Source of the DNA: JBBSUX01 sp038234045 | Lineage (GTDB): Bacteria; Pseudomonadota; Gammaproteobacteria; Burkholderiales; Burkholderiaceae_C | Direction: 5' to 3' | Assembly (NCBI GenBank): GCA_038234045.1 | Contig: JBBSUX010000237.1 | Coordinates: 1 to 5,095, forward strand | Length of the DNA stretch: 5,095 nt | The notes under the pieces: model-generated | Databases searched by the model: none | What the model saw: the letters and a program-made list of their open reading frames with translations, nothing else | Told to the model about the DNA's origin: nothing | Program-made: the position numbers and the translations under genes | In this document: one piece after another, positions 1 through 5,095 of the stretch | How the letters are laid out: each line of letters opens with the position of its first letter | Numbering within the stretch: position 1 is the first letter of the stretch

Positions 1-65
1 GCTTCATCCTCTACAACTGGATGCAGCGCGTGGGAACCGTCGCCGAAAGAGTTGGCCATGAATGA
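1..65 (+). CDS. glpP: 3' end of glycerol ABC transporter permease GlpP (partial)
   Basis: Only the last 20 codons are present. They are read from position 3 and end at the TGA at 63-65. The peptide FILYNWMQRVGTVAERVGHE has an aromatic, membrane-edge start and a charged cytoplasmic tail, as expected for the C-terminus of a CUT1-type sugar/polyol permease. The reading frame is open to the left edge. The stop overlaps the start of the next permease gene by 8 nt (ATGAATGA), the usual arrangement for paired inner-membrane permeases made in equal amounts. The name rests mainly on context: in rhizobial-type glycerol transport operons glpP directly precedes glpQ, glpU and glpV. The 20 residues alone would not prove identity. 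Confidence 0.75.
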   Translation, partial: FILYNWMQRVGTVAERVGHE

Positions 66-873
66 TACGAAGCGCTTTCACAAGCGGTCTATTTTCCTGT
101 TCGCCTATCTCGTGTTTGCACTGTTGCCCATCTACTGGATGGTCAATATGAGCTTCAAGACCAATACCGAGATTCTCTCCAGCTTCTCCCTGTTCCCGGC
201 GCATTTCACTGGGGAGAACTACCTGAAGATCTTCACTGACCCATCCTGGTATGAGGGCTACATCAATTCGATGATCTATGTGACGATGAATACCGTCATT
301 TCGGTCTCGGTCGCGTTGCCAGCAGCCTATGCTTTCTCGCGGTTCACCTTTCTCGGGGACAAGCATGTGTTTTTCTGGTTACTCACCAACCGGATGACAC
401 CGCCGGCTGTTTTTCTGCTGCCGTTCTTTCAGCTCTACAGCTCGGTGGGACTGATGGATACGCACATTGCCGTGGCACTGGCGCACCTGCTCTTCAATGT
501 GCCGCTGGCGGTGTGGATTCTCGAAGGCTTCATGAGCGGAATTCCCCGCGAGATTGACGAAACAGCCTATATCGACGGTTATTCCTTTCCCCGGTTTTTT
601 CTTCGGATTTTTCTGCCGCTCATCAAGGCGGGCGTAGGTGTTGCAGCTTTTTTCTGCTTCATGTTCAGCTGGGTCGAGCTTTTGTTGGCTCGCACGCTGA
701 CCAGCGTTCATGCCAAGCCGATCGTCGCAGTGATGACGCGGACGGTCTCCGCCTCGGGCATGGACTGGGCAACGCTGGCTGCAGCCGGCGTACTCACCAT
801 CGTTCCGGGCGCCATCGTGATCTGGTTCGTGCGGCATTACATCGCGAAGGGCTTCGCGATGGGCCGGGTCTGA
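58..873 (+). CDS. glpQ: Glycerol ABC transporter permease GlpQ (CUT1 family, MalG-like)
   Basis: This 271-residue inner-membrane permease would form the translocation channel with GlpP. Hydrophobic stretches suggest six membrane segments near residues 11-33, 71-93, 104-124, 136-158, 187-210 and 237-258. Between segments 4 and 5 lies the EAA-type loop that docks on the ATPase: E-T-A at 168-170, D173-G174, then I184 and L186-P187, matching the binding-protein-dependent permease signature. The length is normal for MalG/UgpE-like permeases. The ATG at 58 is preferred over an in-frame TTG at 52. A purine-rich GAAAGAG ends 6 nt before it, and it overlaps the glpP stop. The substrate is inferred from the neighbours, since permeases of this family look alike; the adjacent DUF2160 gene, GlpV-like binding protein and glpD all point to glycerol. 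This GlpQ is unrelated to the E. coli glycerophosphodiesterase of the same name. Confidence 0.9.
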   Translation: MNDTKRFHKRSIFLFAYLVFALLPIYWMVNMSFKTNTEILSSFSLFPAHFTGENYLKIFTDPSWYEGYINSMIYVTMNTVISVSVALPAAYAFSRFTFLGDKHVFFWLLTNRMTPPAVFLLPFFQLYSSVGLMDTHIAVALAHLLFNVPLAVWILEGFMSGIPREIDETAYIDGYSFPRFFLRIFLPLIKAGVGVAAFFCFMFSWVELLLARTLTSVHAKPIVAVMTRTVSASGMDWATLAAAGVLTIVPGAIVIWFVRHYIAKGFAMGRV

Positions 874-898
874 ACTCGAGCTTCAACGGAGAAACATC

Positions 899-1207
899 AT
901 GATTTCATGGATGGCATGGACCACACCGGTCGCCGTATTTTTCATCTGCATAGCGCTCATGCTGACAGGCATGACGATCTGGGAGATCCGCTCCCCGACC
1001 ATCTTGCGCAAAGGCTTCCTTCCGCTTGCGACCACCCGCGGAGATCGCCTTTTCATCGGCTTGCTGGCGGCGGCGTATGTGAATCTTGCCTACGTCGGGC
1101 TTGGTGGCTGGTTTATCGAATGGTTCCATCTGGAGGCTGAACCCTCCATCTGGATCAGCTTCGTTATCTCGATGCTGGTGCTTGCTTTGGTCATGCGCAA
1201 AGGCTGA
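899..1207 (+). CDS. glpU: Small DUF2160-type membrane protein GlpU of the glycerol transporter operon
   Basis: This 102-residue integral membrane protein has three likely helices, at about 8-27, 50-73 and 83-99. A short polar loop holds W28-E29-I30-R31-S32-P33 and a T45-T46-R47-G48-D49-R50 motif just before helix 2. Size, helix layout and the TTRGDRLFIGLL segment match the DUF2160 proteins found in glycerol ABC-transporter operons (GlpU). The start at 899 has a good ribosome-binding site, CGGAGA at 887-892. The gene follows glpQ after 25 nt, so it is co-transcribed. Its molecular role is unknown; it may be an accessory or assembly subunit of the permease complex, which is inference from synteny only. 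No signal peptide or catalytic motif is visible. Confidence 0.88.
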   Translation: MISWMAWTTPVAVFFICIALMLTGMTIWEIRSPTILRKGFLPLATTRGDRLFIGLLAAAYVNLAYVGLGGWFIEWFHLEAEPSIWISFVISMLVLALVMRKG

Positions 1208-1279
1208 GCGGGCCTGTAGCTGGAATGCAGGCAAGAGCGGGATCAAGAGTCAGAGAGAGAGTGTGAAGGATCCGGTCCA

Positions 1280-1314
1280 TTTTTCCCCAGGGCCGTGCGA
1301 ATCCAGAGTGGGGA
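1280..1314 (+). promoter_or_regulatory. Hairpin in the glpU-glpV intergenic region
   Basis: TTTCCCCA (1280-1287) pairs perfectly with TGGGGAAA (1307-1314), an 8-bp stem with a 19-nt loop, lying 26 nt before the glpV start in a 133-nt gap. No T-run follows, so it is not a classical terminator. Hairpins at the 5' edge of a binding-protein cistron often mark an RNA processing end that stabilises that message, because the binding protein is needed in excess over the permeases. That role here is inference. A chance palindrome is possible because the loop is long. Confidence 0.4.
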
Positions 1315-1327
1315 AATACCGCAAAAC

Positions 1328-1333
1328 GAGGAG
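1328..1333 (+). promoter_or_regulatory. Strong ribosome-binding site of glpV
   Basis: GAGGAG lies 7 nt before the ATG at 1341 and is the best Shine-Dalgarno match seen in the window. It fixes the glpV start at 1341, even though the same reading frame stays open upstream to an ATG at 1086 inside glpU. The signal peptide that begins at 1341 confirms this choice. The strong site fits a binding protein made in large amounts. Confidence 0.85.
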
Positions 1334-1340
1334 ACGAAAA

Positions 1341-3071
1341 ATGAAGTTGCGCTACACAGTCCTTGCGTTCGCTACCGCGACGCTCGTGGCACAGGGAGCC
1401 TTCGCTGGAATGCCTGAGGCCAAGAAATGGGTCGACACCGAGTTTCAGCCTTCGACGCTGAACAAGGATCAGCAGCTCGCCGAGATGCAGTGGTTCATCG
1501 ACGCGGCAGCCAAGCTGAAGGCCAAGGGTGTCAAGGAAATTTCCGTGGTTTCGGAAACCCTGACCACCCATGAATACGAGTCCAAGACGCTTGCCAAAGC
1601 GTTCGAAGACATCACCGGGATCAAGGTGAACCATGAAGTCATCCAGGAGGGCGATGTCGTCGAAAAGCTGCAGACCTCGATGCAGTCAGGCAAGTCGATC
1701 TACGACGGGTGGGTATCGGATTCCGATCTGATCGGCACGCACTATCGTTACGGCACAGCACTGTCCCTGACGGATCAGATGGCAGGCCCGTGGAAGGAGT
1801 TCACCAGTCCAGGTCTGGATCTGAAGGACTTCATCGGCACGAGTTTCACCACAGCGCCGGACGGCAAGATGTATCAACTGCCCGACCAGCAGTTTGCGAA
1901 TCTGTACTGGTTCAGAGCCGATCTTTTCGCTCGCAAGGATCTGCAAGACAAGTTCAAGGCGAAATATGGTTATGAACTCGGCGTTCCGCAAAACTGGAGC
2001 GCTTATGAGGATATTGCGCAGTTCTTTACGGACGACGTGAAAGAAATCGATGGCAAACCGATTTACGGTCACATGGACTACGGCAAGAAGGATCCATCGC
2101 TTGGCTGGCGCTTTACGGATGCATGGTTGTCGATGGCTGGCGCCGCTGATAAAGGCATCCCGAATGGGCTGCCGGTCGATGAATGGGGCATTCGTGTTGC
2201 GGATGACAAATGCACCCCCGTAGGCGCTGAGGTAGCGCGCGGAGGCGCAACCAATTCGCCTGCTGCGGTTTACGCGCTTACCAAATACATCGACTGGATG
2301 AAAAAGTACGCGCCCAAGGAAGCCACAGGCATGACCTTCGGCGAAGCGGGACCGGTACCGGCTCAAGGTCAGATCGCGCAACAGATCTTCTGGTACACCG
2401 CGTTTACAGCGGATATGGTGAAGCCTGGGTTGCCAGTGGTGAATGCGGACGGGACTCCGAAGTGGCGCATGGCTCCTGGCCCGCACGGACCGTACTGGAA
2501 AGACGGCATGCAGAACGGCTATCAGGATGTGGGCTCATGGACCTTCCTTAAAACGGCTGACCCACTCCGTGCTGAAGCAGCCTGGCTTTACGCGCAGTTC
2601 GTGACGAGCAAAACGGTTTCGCTCAAGAAATCCATCGTCGGCCTCACCTTCATTCGCGACAGCGATATCCGCTCGGACTATTTCACCCAAAACGCCAACA
2701 AGTACGGGGGCCTGATCGAGTTCTACCGCAGCCCGGCGCGCGTGGCGTGGACACCTACTGGAACCAATGTGCCTGACTATCCCAAGTTGGCGCAGCTCTG
2801 GTGGAAGAACGTTGCTGAGGCGGTAACCGGCGAGAAGACCCCGCAGAAGGCAATGGACAACCTGGCCGTCGAGATGGACAACGTCATGGCGCGTCTGCAA
2901 CGGGCGGGCATGGCGCATTGCGCGCCCAAGCTCAATCCCAAGATCGATCCAGCCACATGGTTGAATCGGCCAGGTGCCCCGTGGCCCAAGCTGGCCAACG
3001 AGAAGCCTCAAGGCGAAACGGTGGCTTACGACAAGCTGCTGGATGCCTGGAAGAACGGAAAAGTTCGCTGA
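1341..3071 (+). CDS. glpV: Periplasmic glycerol-binding protein GlpV of the ABC transporter
   Basis: This 576-residue secreted solute-binding protein captures substrate in the periplasm and delivers it to GlpP/GlpQ. The N-terminus is a clear Sec signal peptide: K2 and R4, a hydrophobic core at 5-17, then A20-F21-A22 before G23 as the likely signal peptidase I cut. There is no lipobox cysteine, so the mature protein should be free in the periplasm. The body resembles extracellular solute-binding family 1, but is longer than typical sugar-binding proteins of about 400 residues, as is usual for GlpV. A C-terminal stretch around 429-442 (KKSIVGLTFIRDSD) looks like a conserved block of this family. 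The gene follows glpU by 133 nt, a gap holding a hairpin, and is followed by a likely terminator. Glycerol as ligand is inferred from family resemblance plus the linked glpQ, glpU and glpD; another polyol cannot be excluded from sequence alone. Confidence 0.9.
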   Translation: MKLRYTVLAFATATLVAQGAFAGMPEAKKWVDTEFQPSTLNKDQQLAEMQWFIDAAAKLKAKGVKEISVVSETLTTHEYESKTLAKAFEDITGIKVNHEVIQEGDVVEKLQTSMQSGKSIYDGWVSDSDLIGTHYRYGTALSLTDQMAGPWKEFTSPGLDLKDFIGTSFTTAPDGKMYQLPDQQFANLYWFRADLFARKDLQDKFKAKYGYELGVPQNWSAYEDIAQFFTDDVKEIDGKPIYGHMDYGKKDPSLGWRFTDAWLSMAGAADKGIPNGLPVDEWGIRVADDKCTPVGAEVARGGATNSPAAVYALTKYIDWMKKYAPKEATGMTFGEAGPVPAQGQIAQQIFWYTAFTADMVKPGLPVVNADGTPKWRMAPGPHGPYWKDGMQNGYQDVGSWTFLKTADPLRAEAAWLYAQFVTSKTVSLKKSIVGLTFIRDSDIRSDYFTQNANKYGGLIEFYRSPARVAWTPTGTNVPDYPKLAQLWWKNVAEAVTGEKTPQKAMDNLAVEMDNVMARLQRAGMAHCAPKLNPKIDPATWLNRPGAPWPKLANEKPQGETVAYDKLLDAWKNGKVR

Positions 3072-3084
3072 GCTTGAGTGAACT

Positions 3085-3126
3085 CCATGTGGCAAAGCCA
3101 ATCTGCCACATGGCCTGAATTTTTTT
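3085..3126 (+). terminator. Likely rho-independent terminator or attenuator after glpV
   Basis: A perfect 10-bp stem, CCATGTGGCA (3085-3094) with TGCCACATGG (3104-3113), closes a 9-nt loop and is followed by seven T residues at 3120-3126. It begins 13 nt after the glpV stop. The T-run is 6 nt from the stem base, further than in an ideal intrinsic terminator, so termination may be partial. This would lower expression of glpD relative to the transporter, and the hairpin would also protect the glpV message from 3' decay. No divergent gene needs it on the other strand. Confidence 0.65.
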
Positions 3127-3132
3127 CGCATC

Positions 3133-3157
3133 GCAACCTGTTTTGAAAGCAGGTTGC
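3133..3157 (+). promoter_or_regulatory. Second hairpin in the glpD upstream region
   Basis: GCAACCTG (3133-3140) pairs perfectly with CAGGTTGC (3150-3157). The stem extends inward by a U-G and two U-A pairs, giving 11 bp around a 3-nt loop. It starts only 6 nt after the T-run of the preceding terminator and ends 45 nt before the glpD ATG. It has no T-run of its own. It may stabilise the 5' end of a glpD message or be part of a paired attenuation structure; neither is shown by sequence. An in-frame TTG at 3143 lies inside this hairpin and is not a credible start. Confidence 0.45.
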
Positions 3158-3202
3158 CGCATTCCGGCGGAGTGGGCGTTCAAGCACGCTTCGTTCTCCT
3201 CT

Positions 3203-4792
3203 ATGAATCCCGACATTTCTCCTCTTCCCACACAGCGCGCCGCACTGATGAGCCGGCTTGGCGACGGGCGGGTATTTGATGTCGCGGTAGTCGGTGGCGG
3301 CGCCACCGGCCTGGGCGTGGCGCTCGACGCTGCTGCCCGTGGTTTTTCGGTCGTGCTGCTCGAATCGCATGACTTTGCGAAAGGCACTTCGTCGCGTGCG
3401 ACGAAGCTCGTTCACGGCGGCGTCCGGTACCTCGCCCAAGGCAATATTGCGCTCGTGCGCGAAGCCTTGCACGAGCGCACGACCCTGCTCCACAACGCTC
3501 CACATCTGGCGCAGCCCTTGCGGTTTGTAATGCCCTCTTACCAATGGTGGGAAACTCCTTTTTACGGCGTAGGCCTGAAGCTTTACGACGCCCTTGCGGG
3601 TAAGGCGGGCCTGGGTGACACCAAGTTTCTCCGCCGTGCAAGAACCCTGCAGACCGTCCCTGGAGTCCAGGCGAGCGGGCTCAAGGGTGGCGTTGCGTAT
3701 TGGGACGGTCAGTTCGACGACGCCCGGCTGGCAATAGCCCTGGCCCGGACGGCAGCAACGCGGGGCGCCTTGCTGATCAATTACTGTGCCGTCACCGCGA
3801 TCGATCACGAAAACGGCAGGGTCTCTGGGCTGCAATGCGAGGATCGTGAGACCGGAACCGTTCATACGGCGCGCACCCGCTGTGTCGTCAATGCCACCGG
3901 CGTCTGGGTCGATCAACTGCGTCATCTCGACGCCGAAGCAACCGGGCGGCAGGCGCCTGCGATGGTGGCCCCTAGCCAGGGCGTCCATATTGTGGTCGAC
4001 CGCGAATTCTTTCCGGGCGACCACGCCTTGCTCGTGCCGAAAACCAAAGACGGACGCGTGCTCTTCGCTGTTCCCTGGCTGGGAAAGGTCATTCTGGGGA
4101 CCACCGACACACCCAGGAACGATCTGGCGCGAGAACCGAAAGCGTTCCCGGACGAGATCGCTTTCATACTGGGTGAGTCGGCCCGTTATCTCAGTCGGGC
4201 ACCGCTACGCGCAGACATAAGGAGCATTTGGGTAGGGTTGCGGCCGCTCGTCAAGCCGCAGGGGGACGAGGCCGAAAATACCAAGGCGATCAGCCGCGAG
4301 CACACGGTGATCGCAAGCCCAAGTGGCATGGTTACGGTCACGGGCGGCAAATGGACTACCTATCGCGCGATGGCTGAAGATGTTCTTCAGTACTGTGTCG
4401 ACCAGCGCCTGCTGGAACGCCGTCCTGCCGGCATTACAGTCGATCTGCCTTTGGTGGGCGCGCCAGAGGCTTCAGCGATCCATCATCGGATCAGTGATGC
4501 ACCAGGTTTGCAGGGGTACGGAACCGAGGCAGAGTTCGTTCAGCGCCTGGACGGCGCCGCGGTCGAATTCGCGCCCGGGCTGAACGAGGCCATGGTCCGC
4601 TTCGCTATCCGGTACGAATACGCCCGCAGTGTGGAAGACGTCTTGGCGAGGCGTTCGCGCATGTTGTTTCTGGATGCCGCCCGAGCGGCGTCCCTTGGCT
4701 CTCGTGTAGCAGAAATTCTTCTGCAAGAGGGAGTCGTCGACCCAGCGCTCGAGGCTTTCGAAGCGACCGCCCGTCAGTTTCAGGGGCTTTGA
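3203..4792 (+). CDS. glpD: FAD-dependent glycerol-3-phosphate dehydrogenase GlpD
   Basis: This enzyme oxidises sn-glycerol-3-phosphate to dihydroxyacetone phosphate and passes electrons via FAD to quinone, acting at the inner face of the cytoplasmic membrane. From the ATG at 3203 it has 529 residues, near the family norm of about 500. The N-terminal FAD fold shows VAVVGGGATGLG (27-38) ending at acidic E54. The GlpD signature follows: F58-A59-K60-G61-T62-S63-S64-R65 and H71-G72-G73-V74-R75-Y76. Later blocks are N230-A231-T232-G233, G299-T300-T301-D302, G345-L346-R347-P348 and T380-G381-G382-K383-W384-T385-T386-Y387-R388. The C-terminal domain carries R470-Y471-E472-Y473-A474 and the following VEDVLARRSR. 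No Shine-Dalgarno sequence precedes 3203; an alternative ATG at 3248 would give an N-terminus closer to E. coli GlpD but also lacks one. The gene completes the glycerol pathway supplied by the upstream transporter and is separated from it by 131 nt with two hairpins. Confidence 0.95.
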   Translation: MNPDISPLPTQRAALMSRLGDGRVFDVAVVGGGATGLGVALDAAARGFSVVLLESHDFAKGTSSRATKLVHGGVRYLAQGNIALVREALHERTTLLHNAPHLAQPLRFVMPSYQWWETPFYGVGLKLYDALAGKAGLGDTKFLRRARTLQTVPGVQASGLKGGVAYWDGQFDDARLAIALARTAATRGALLINYCAVTAIDHENGRVSGLQCEDRETGTVHTARTRCVVNATGVWVDQLRHLDAEATGRQAPAMVAPSQGVHIVVDREFFPGDHALLVPKTKDGRVLFAVPWLGKVILGTTDTPRNDLAREPKAFPDEIAFILGESARYLSRAPLRADIRSIWVGLRPLVKPQGDEAENTKAISREHTVIASPSGMVTVTGGKWTTYRAMAEDVLQYCVDQRLLERRPAGITVDLPLVGAPEASAIHHRISDAPGLQGYGTEAEFVQRLDGAAVEFAPGLNEAMVRFAIRYEYARSVEDVLARRSRMLFLDAARAASLGSRVAEILLQEGVVDPALEAFEATARQFQGL

Positions 4793-4818
4793 GGCGCTTT
4801 GGCCAAAATCGGCCGCCT
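4792..4818 (+). terminator. Weak terminator-like hairpin directly after glpD
   Basis: AGGC (4792-4795) and GGCC (4801-4804) pair with GGCC (4811-4814) and GCCT (4815-4818), leaving a 5-nt bulge and a 6-nt loop. The stem is GC-rich and overlaps the last base of the glpD stop, the expected place for a 3' hairpin. No T-run follows (the next bases are GAAAAC), so it is a poor intrinsic terminator. It could serve as a 3' stabiliser, or termination here could be Rho-dependent. If it does not terminate, transcription from glpD would run into the spc operon. Confidence 0.35.
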
Positions 4819-4866
4819 GAAAACACCGATTGAGGGGGCGGACAGAAAATAACGTGCGTCTGCCAC

Positions 4867-4895
4867 TTGACGATCAGACCCAGCGCTGCAATAAT
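4867..4895 (+). promoter_or_regulatory. Near-consensus sigma-70 promoter for rplN and the spc operon
   Basis: TTGACG (4867-4872) matches the -35 consensus in 5 of 6 positions and AATAAT (4890-4895) matches the -10 consensus in 5 of 6, with the optimal 17-nt spacer. A start site would fall near 4902, giving a leader of about 135 nt before rplN. It is the best promoter match I noticed in the window, and a strong constitutive promoter is what a ribosomal-protein operon needs. Because glpD precedes it, the spc genes here need their own promoter, which fits. Confidence 0.7.
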
Positions 4896-4940
4896 CGAGG
4901 GCTTCGCCTCTCTAAGGCGCAAGACATCTGCCCAACCCAA

Positions 4941-4964
4941 GCGCCGCGAAATGGTTCGTGGTGT
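4941..4964 (+). promoter_or_regulatory. Leader hairpin between the promoter and rplN
   Basis: GCGCCGCGAA (4941-4950) folds on TTCGTGGTGT (4955-4964) as an uninterrupted 10-bp RNA stem with the tetraloop ATGG, using three G-U wobble pairs. The wobbles would be A-C mismatches on the opposite strand, so the fold is specific to a + strand transcript. It lies mid-way in the leader predicted from the promoter at 4867-4895. It may be an autoregulatory or stability element, but I do not recognise it as a known ribosomal-protein leader motif. The rest of 4793-5037 holds no convincing gene. Confidence 0.4.
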
Positions 4965-5037
4965 GACGACGGGCCCAAGACTGATCGGTTGTGAGTGCCA
5001 TGTGGCGCAGCAGCTGGTGCAAGTTGGGAAATTAGAA

Positions 5038-5095
5038 ATGATCCAGACAGAAACCCGGTTGGAAGTCGCCGACAACACCGGCGCGAAGTCCGTCC
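5038..5095 (+). CDS. rplN: 50S ribosomal protein L14 (5' end, partial)
   Basis: The 19 visible codons read MIQTETRLEVADNTGAKSV, the highly conserved N-terminus of bacterial ribosomal protein L14, with the invariant MIQ start and the VADN-G-A block at residues 10-16. L14 is a large-subunit protein that contacts 23S rRNA at the subunit interface and is essential. The residues resemble betaproteobacterial (Burkholderiales) L14 more than E. coli L14, which has MIQEQTMLNVADNSGARRV. The ATG at 5038 is preceded by a modest GGGAA at 5026-5030. rplN is the first gene of the spc operon, followed elsewhere by rplX and rplE. Here it lies 245 nt after glpD rather than directly after rpsQ, and it has its own promoter. 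The rest is beyond the window edge. Confidence 0.93.
   Translation, partial: MIQTETRLEVADNTGAKSV

Noticed and set aside
1086..1340. An extended upstream start that would add 85 residues to GlpV.
   Set aside because: The extension overlaps glpU out of frame, contains no signal peptide, and would bury the clear signal peptide and strong ribosome-binding site at 1328-1341.
1686..2486. A long open frame on the minus strand within glpV.
   Set aside because: It is fully antisense to the well-supported glpV gene, and its peptide is rich in Arg and His with no recognisable domain, as expected for a shadow frame.
3026..4024. A 332-codon minus-strand frame opposite glpD.
   Set aside because: The opposite strand encodes GlpD with clear FAD and family motifs. 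The antisense frame has no ribosome-binding site or recognisable motif.
4810..4824. CGGCCGCCTGAA resembling Neisseriaceae DNA-uptake sequence variants.
   Set aside because: It is not an exact match to a dialect I know, occurs once in the window, and the L14 N-terminus does not look neisserial.
3085..5006. Shared CCATGTGGC at 3085-3093 and 4998-5006, a possible repeat pair.
   Set aside because: Nine matching bases in 5 kb is within chance, the flanks differ, and there is no sign of a mobile element between them.
4605..5078. A 157-codon open frame on the minus strand spanning the glpD end, the intergenic region and the rplN start.
   Set aside because: It overlaps glpD and rplN antisense, resembles no family I know, and crosses a good + strand promoter and hairpins. 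It is best explained as a chance open frame in GC-rich DNA.

Overview
This window reads as part of the genome of a fairly GC-rich betaproteobacterium, most likely in Burkholderiales. The first 19 residues of ribosomal protein L14 at the right edge fit that group, and the dense, short-spaced gene order is typical of a bacterial chromosome. The family assignment (possibly Alcaligenaceae) is a guess from those few residues.

Layout: every gene is on the + strand. Positions 1-3071 hold the 3' part of a glycerol ABC-transporter operon of the rhizobial GlpSTPQUV type. It contains the tail of permease GlpP (1-65), permease GlpQ (58-873), the small DUF2160-type membrane protein GlpU (899-1207) and the periplasmic binding protein GlpV (1341-3071). 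The ATPase genes (glpS, glpT) and most of glpP would lie upstream, outside the window. A hairpin sits before glpV. Two strong hairpins, the first a likely terminator with a T-run, lie between glpV and glpD.

Positions 3203-4792 encode GlpD, an FAD-dependent glycerol-3-phosphate dehydrogenase. Together the genes suggest a complete route: glycerol is captured by GlpV, imported by GlpP/GlpQ with the off-window ATPases, phosphorylated by a glycerol kinase not seen here, and oxidised to dihydroxyacetone phosphate by GlpD.

Positions 4793-5037 contain no convincing gene. They hold a weak terminator-like hairpin, a near-consensus sigma-70 promoter (TTGACG-17 nt-AATAAT) and a structured leader of about 135 nt. 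At 5038 rplN (L14), the first gene of the spc ribosomal-protein operon, begins and runs off the window. The glycerol genes therefore abut the spc operon where rpsQ (S17) is normally found.

I see no mobile element, CRISPR array, tRNA or rRNA. The window is mostly ordinary catabolic and housekeeping DNA. The points most worth a second look are the glp/spc junction with its leader, and the inter-gene hairpins that may set expression levels within the glp cluster. I found no sign of a wholly new system.
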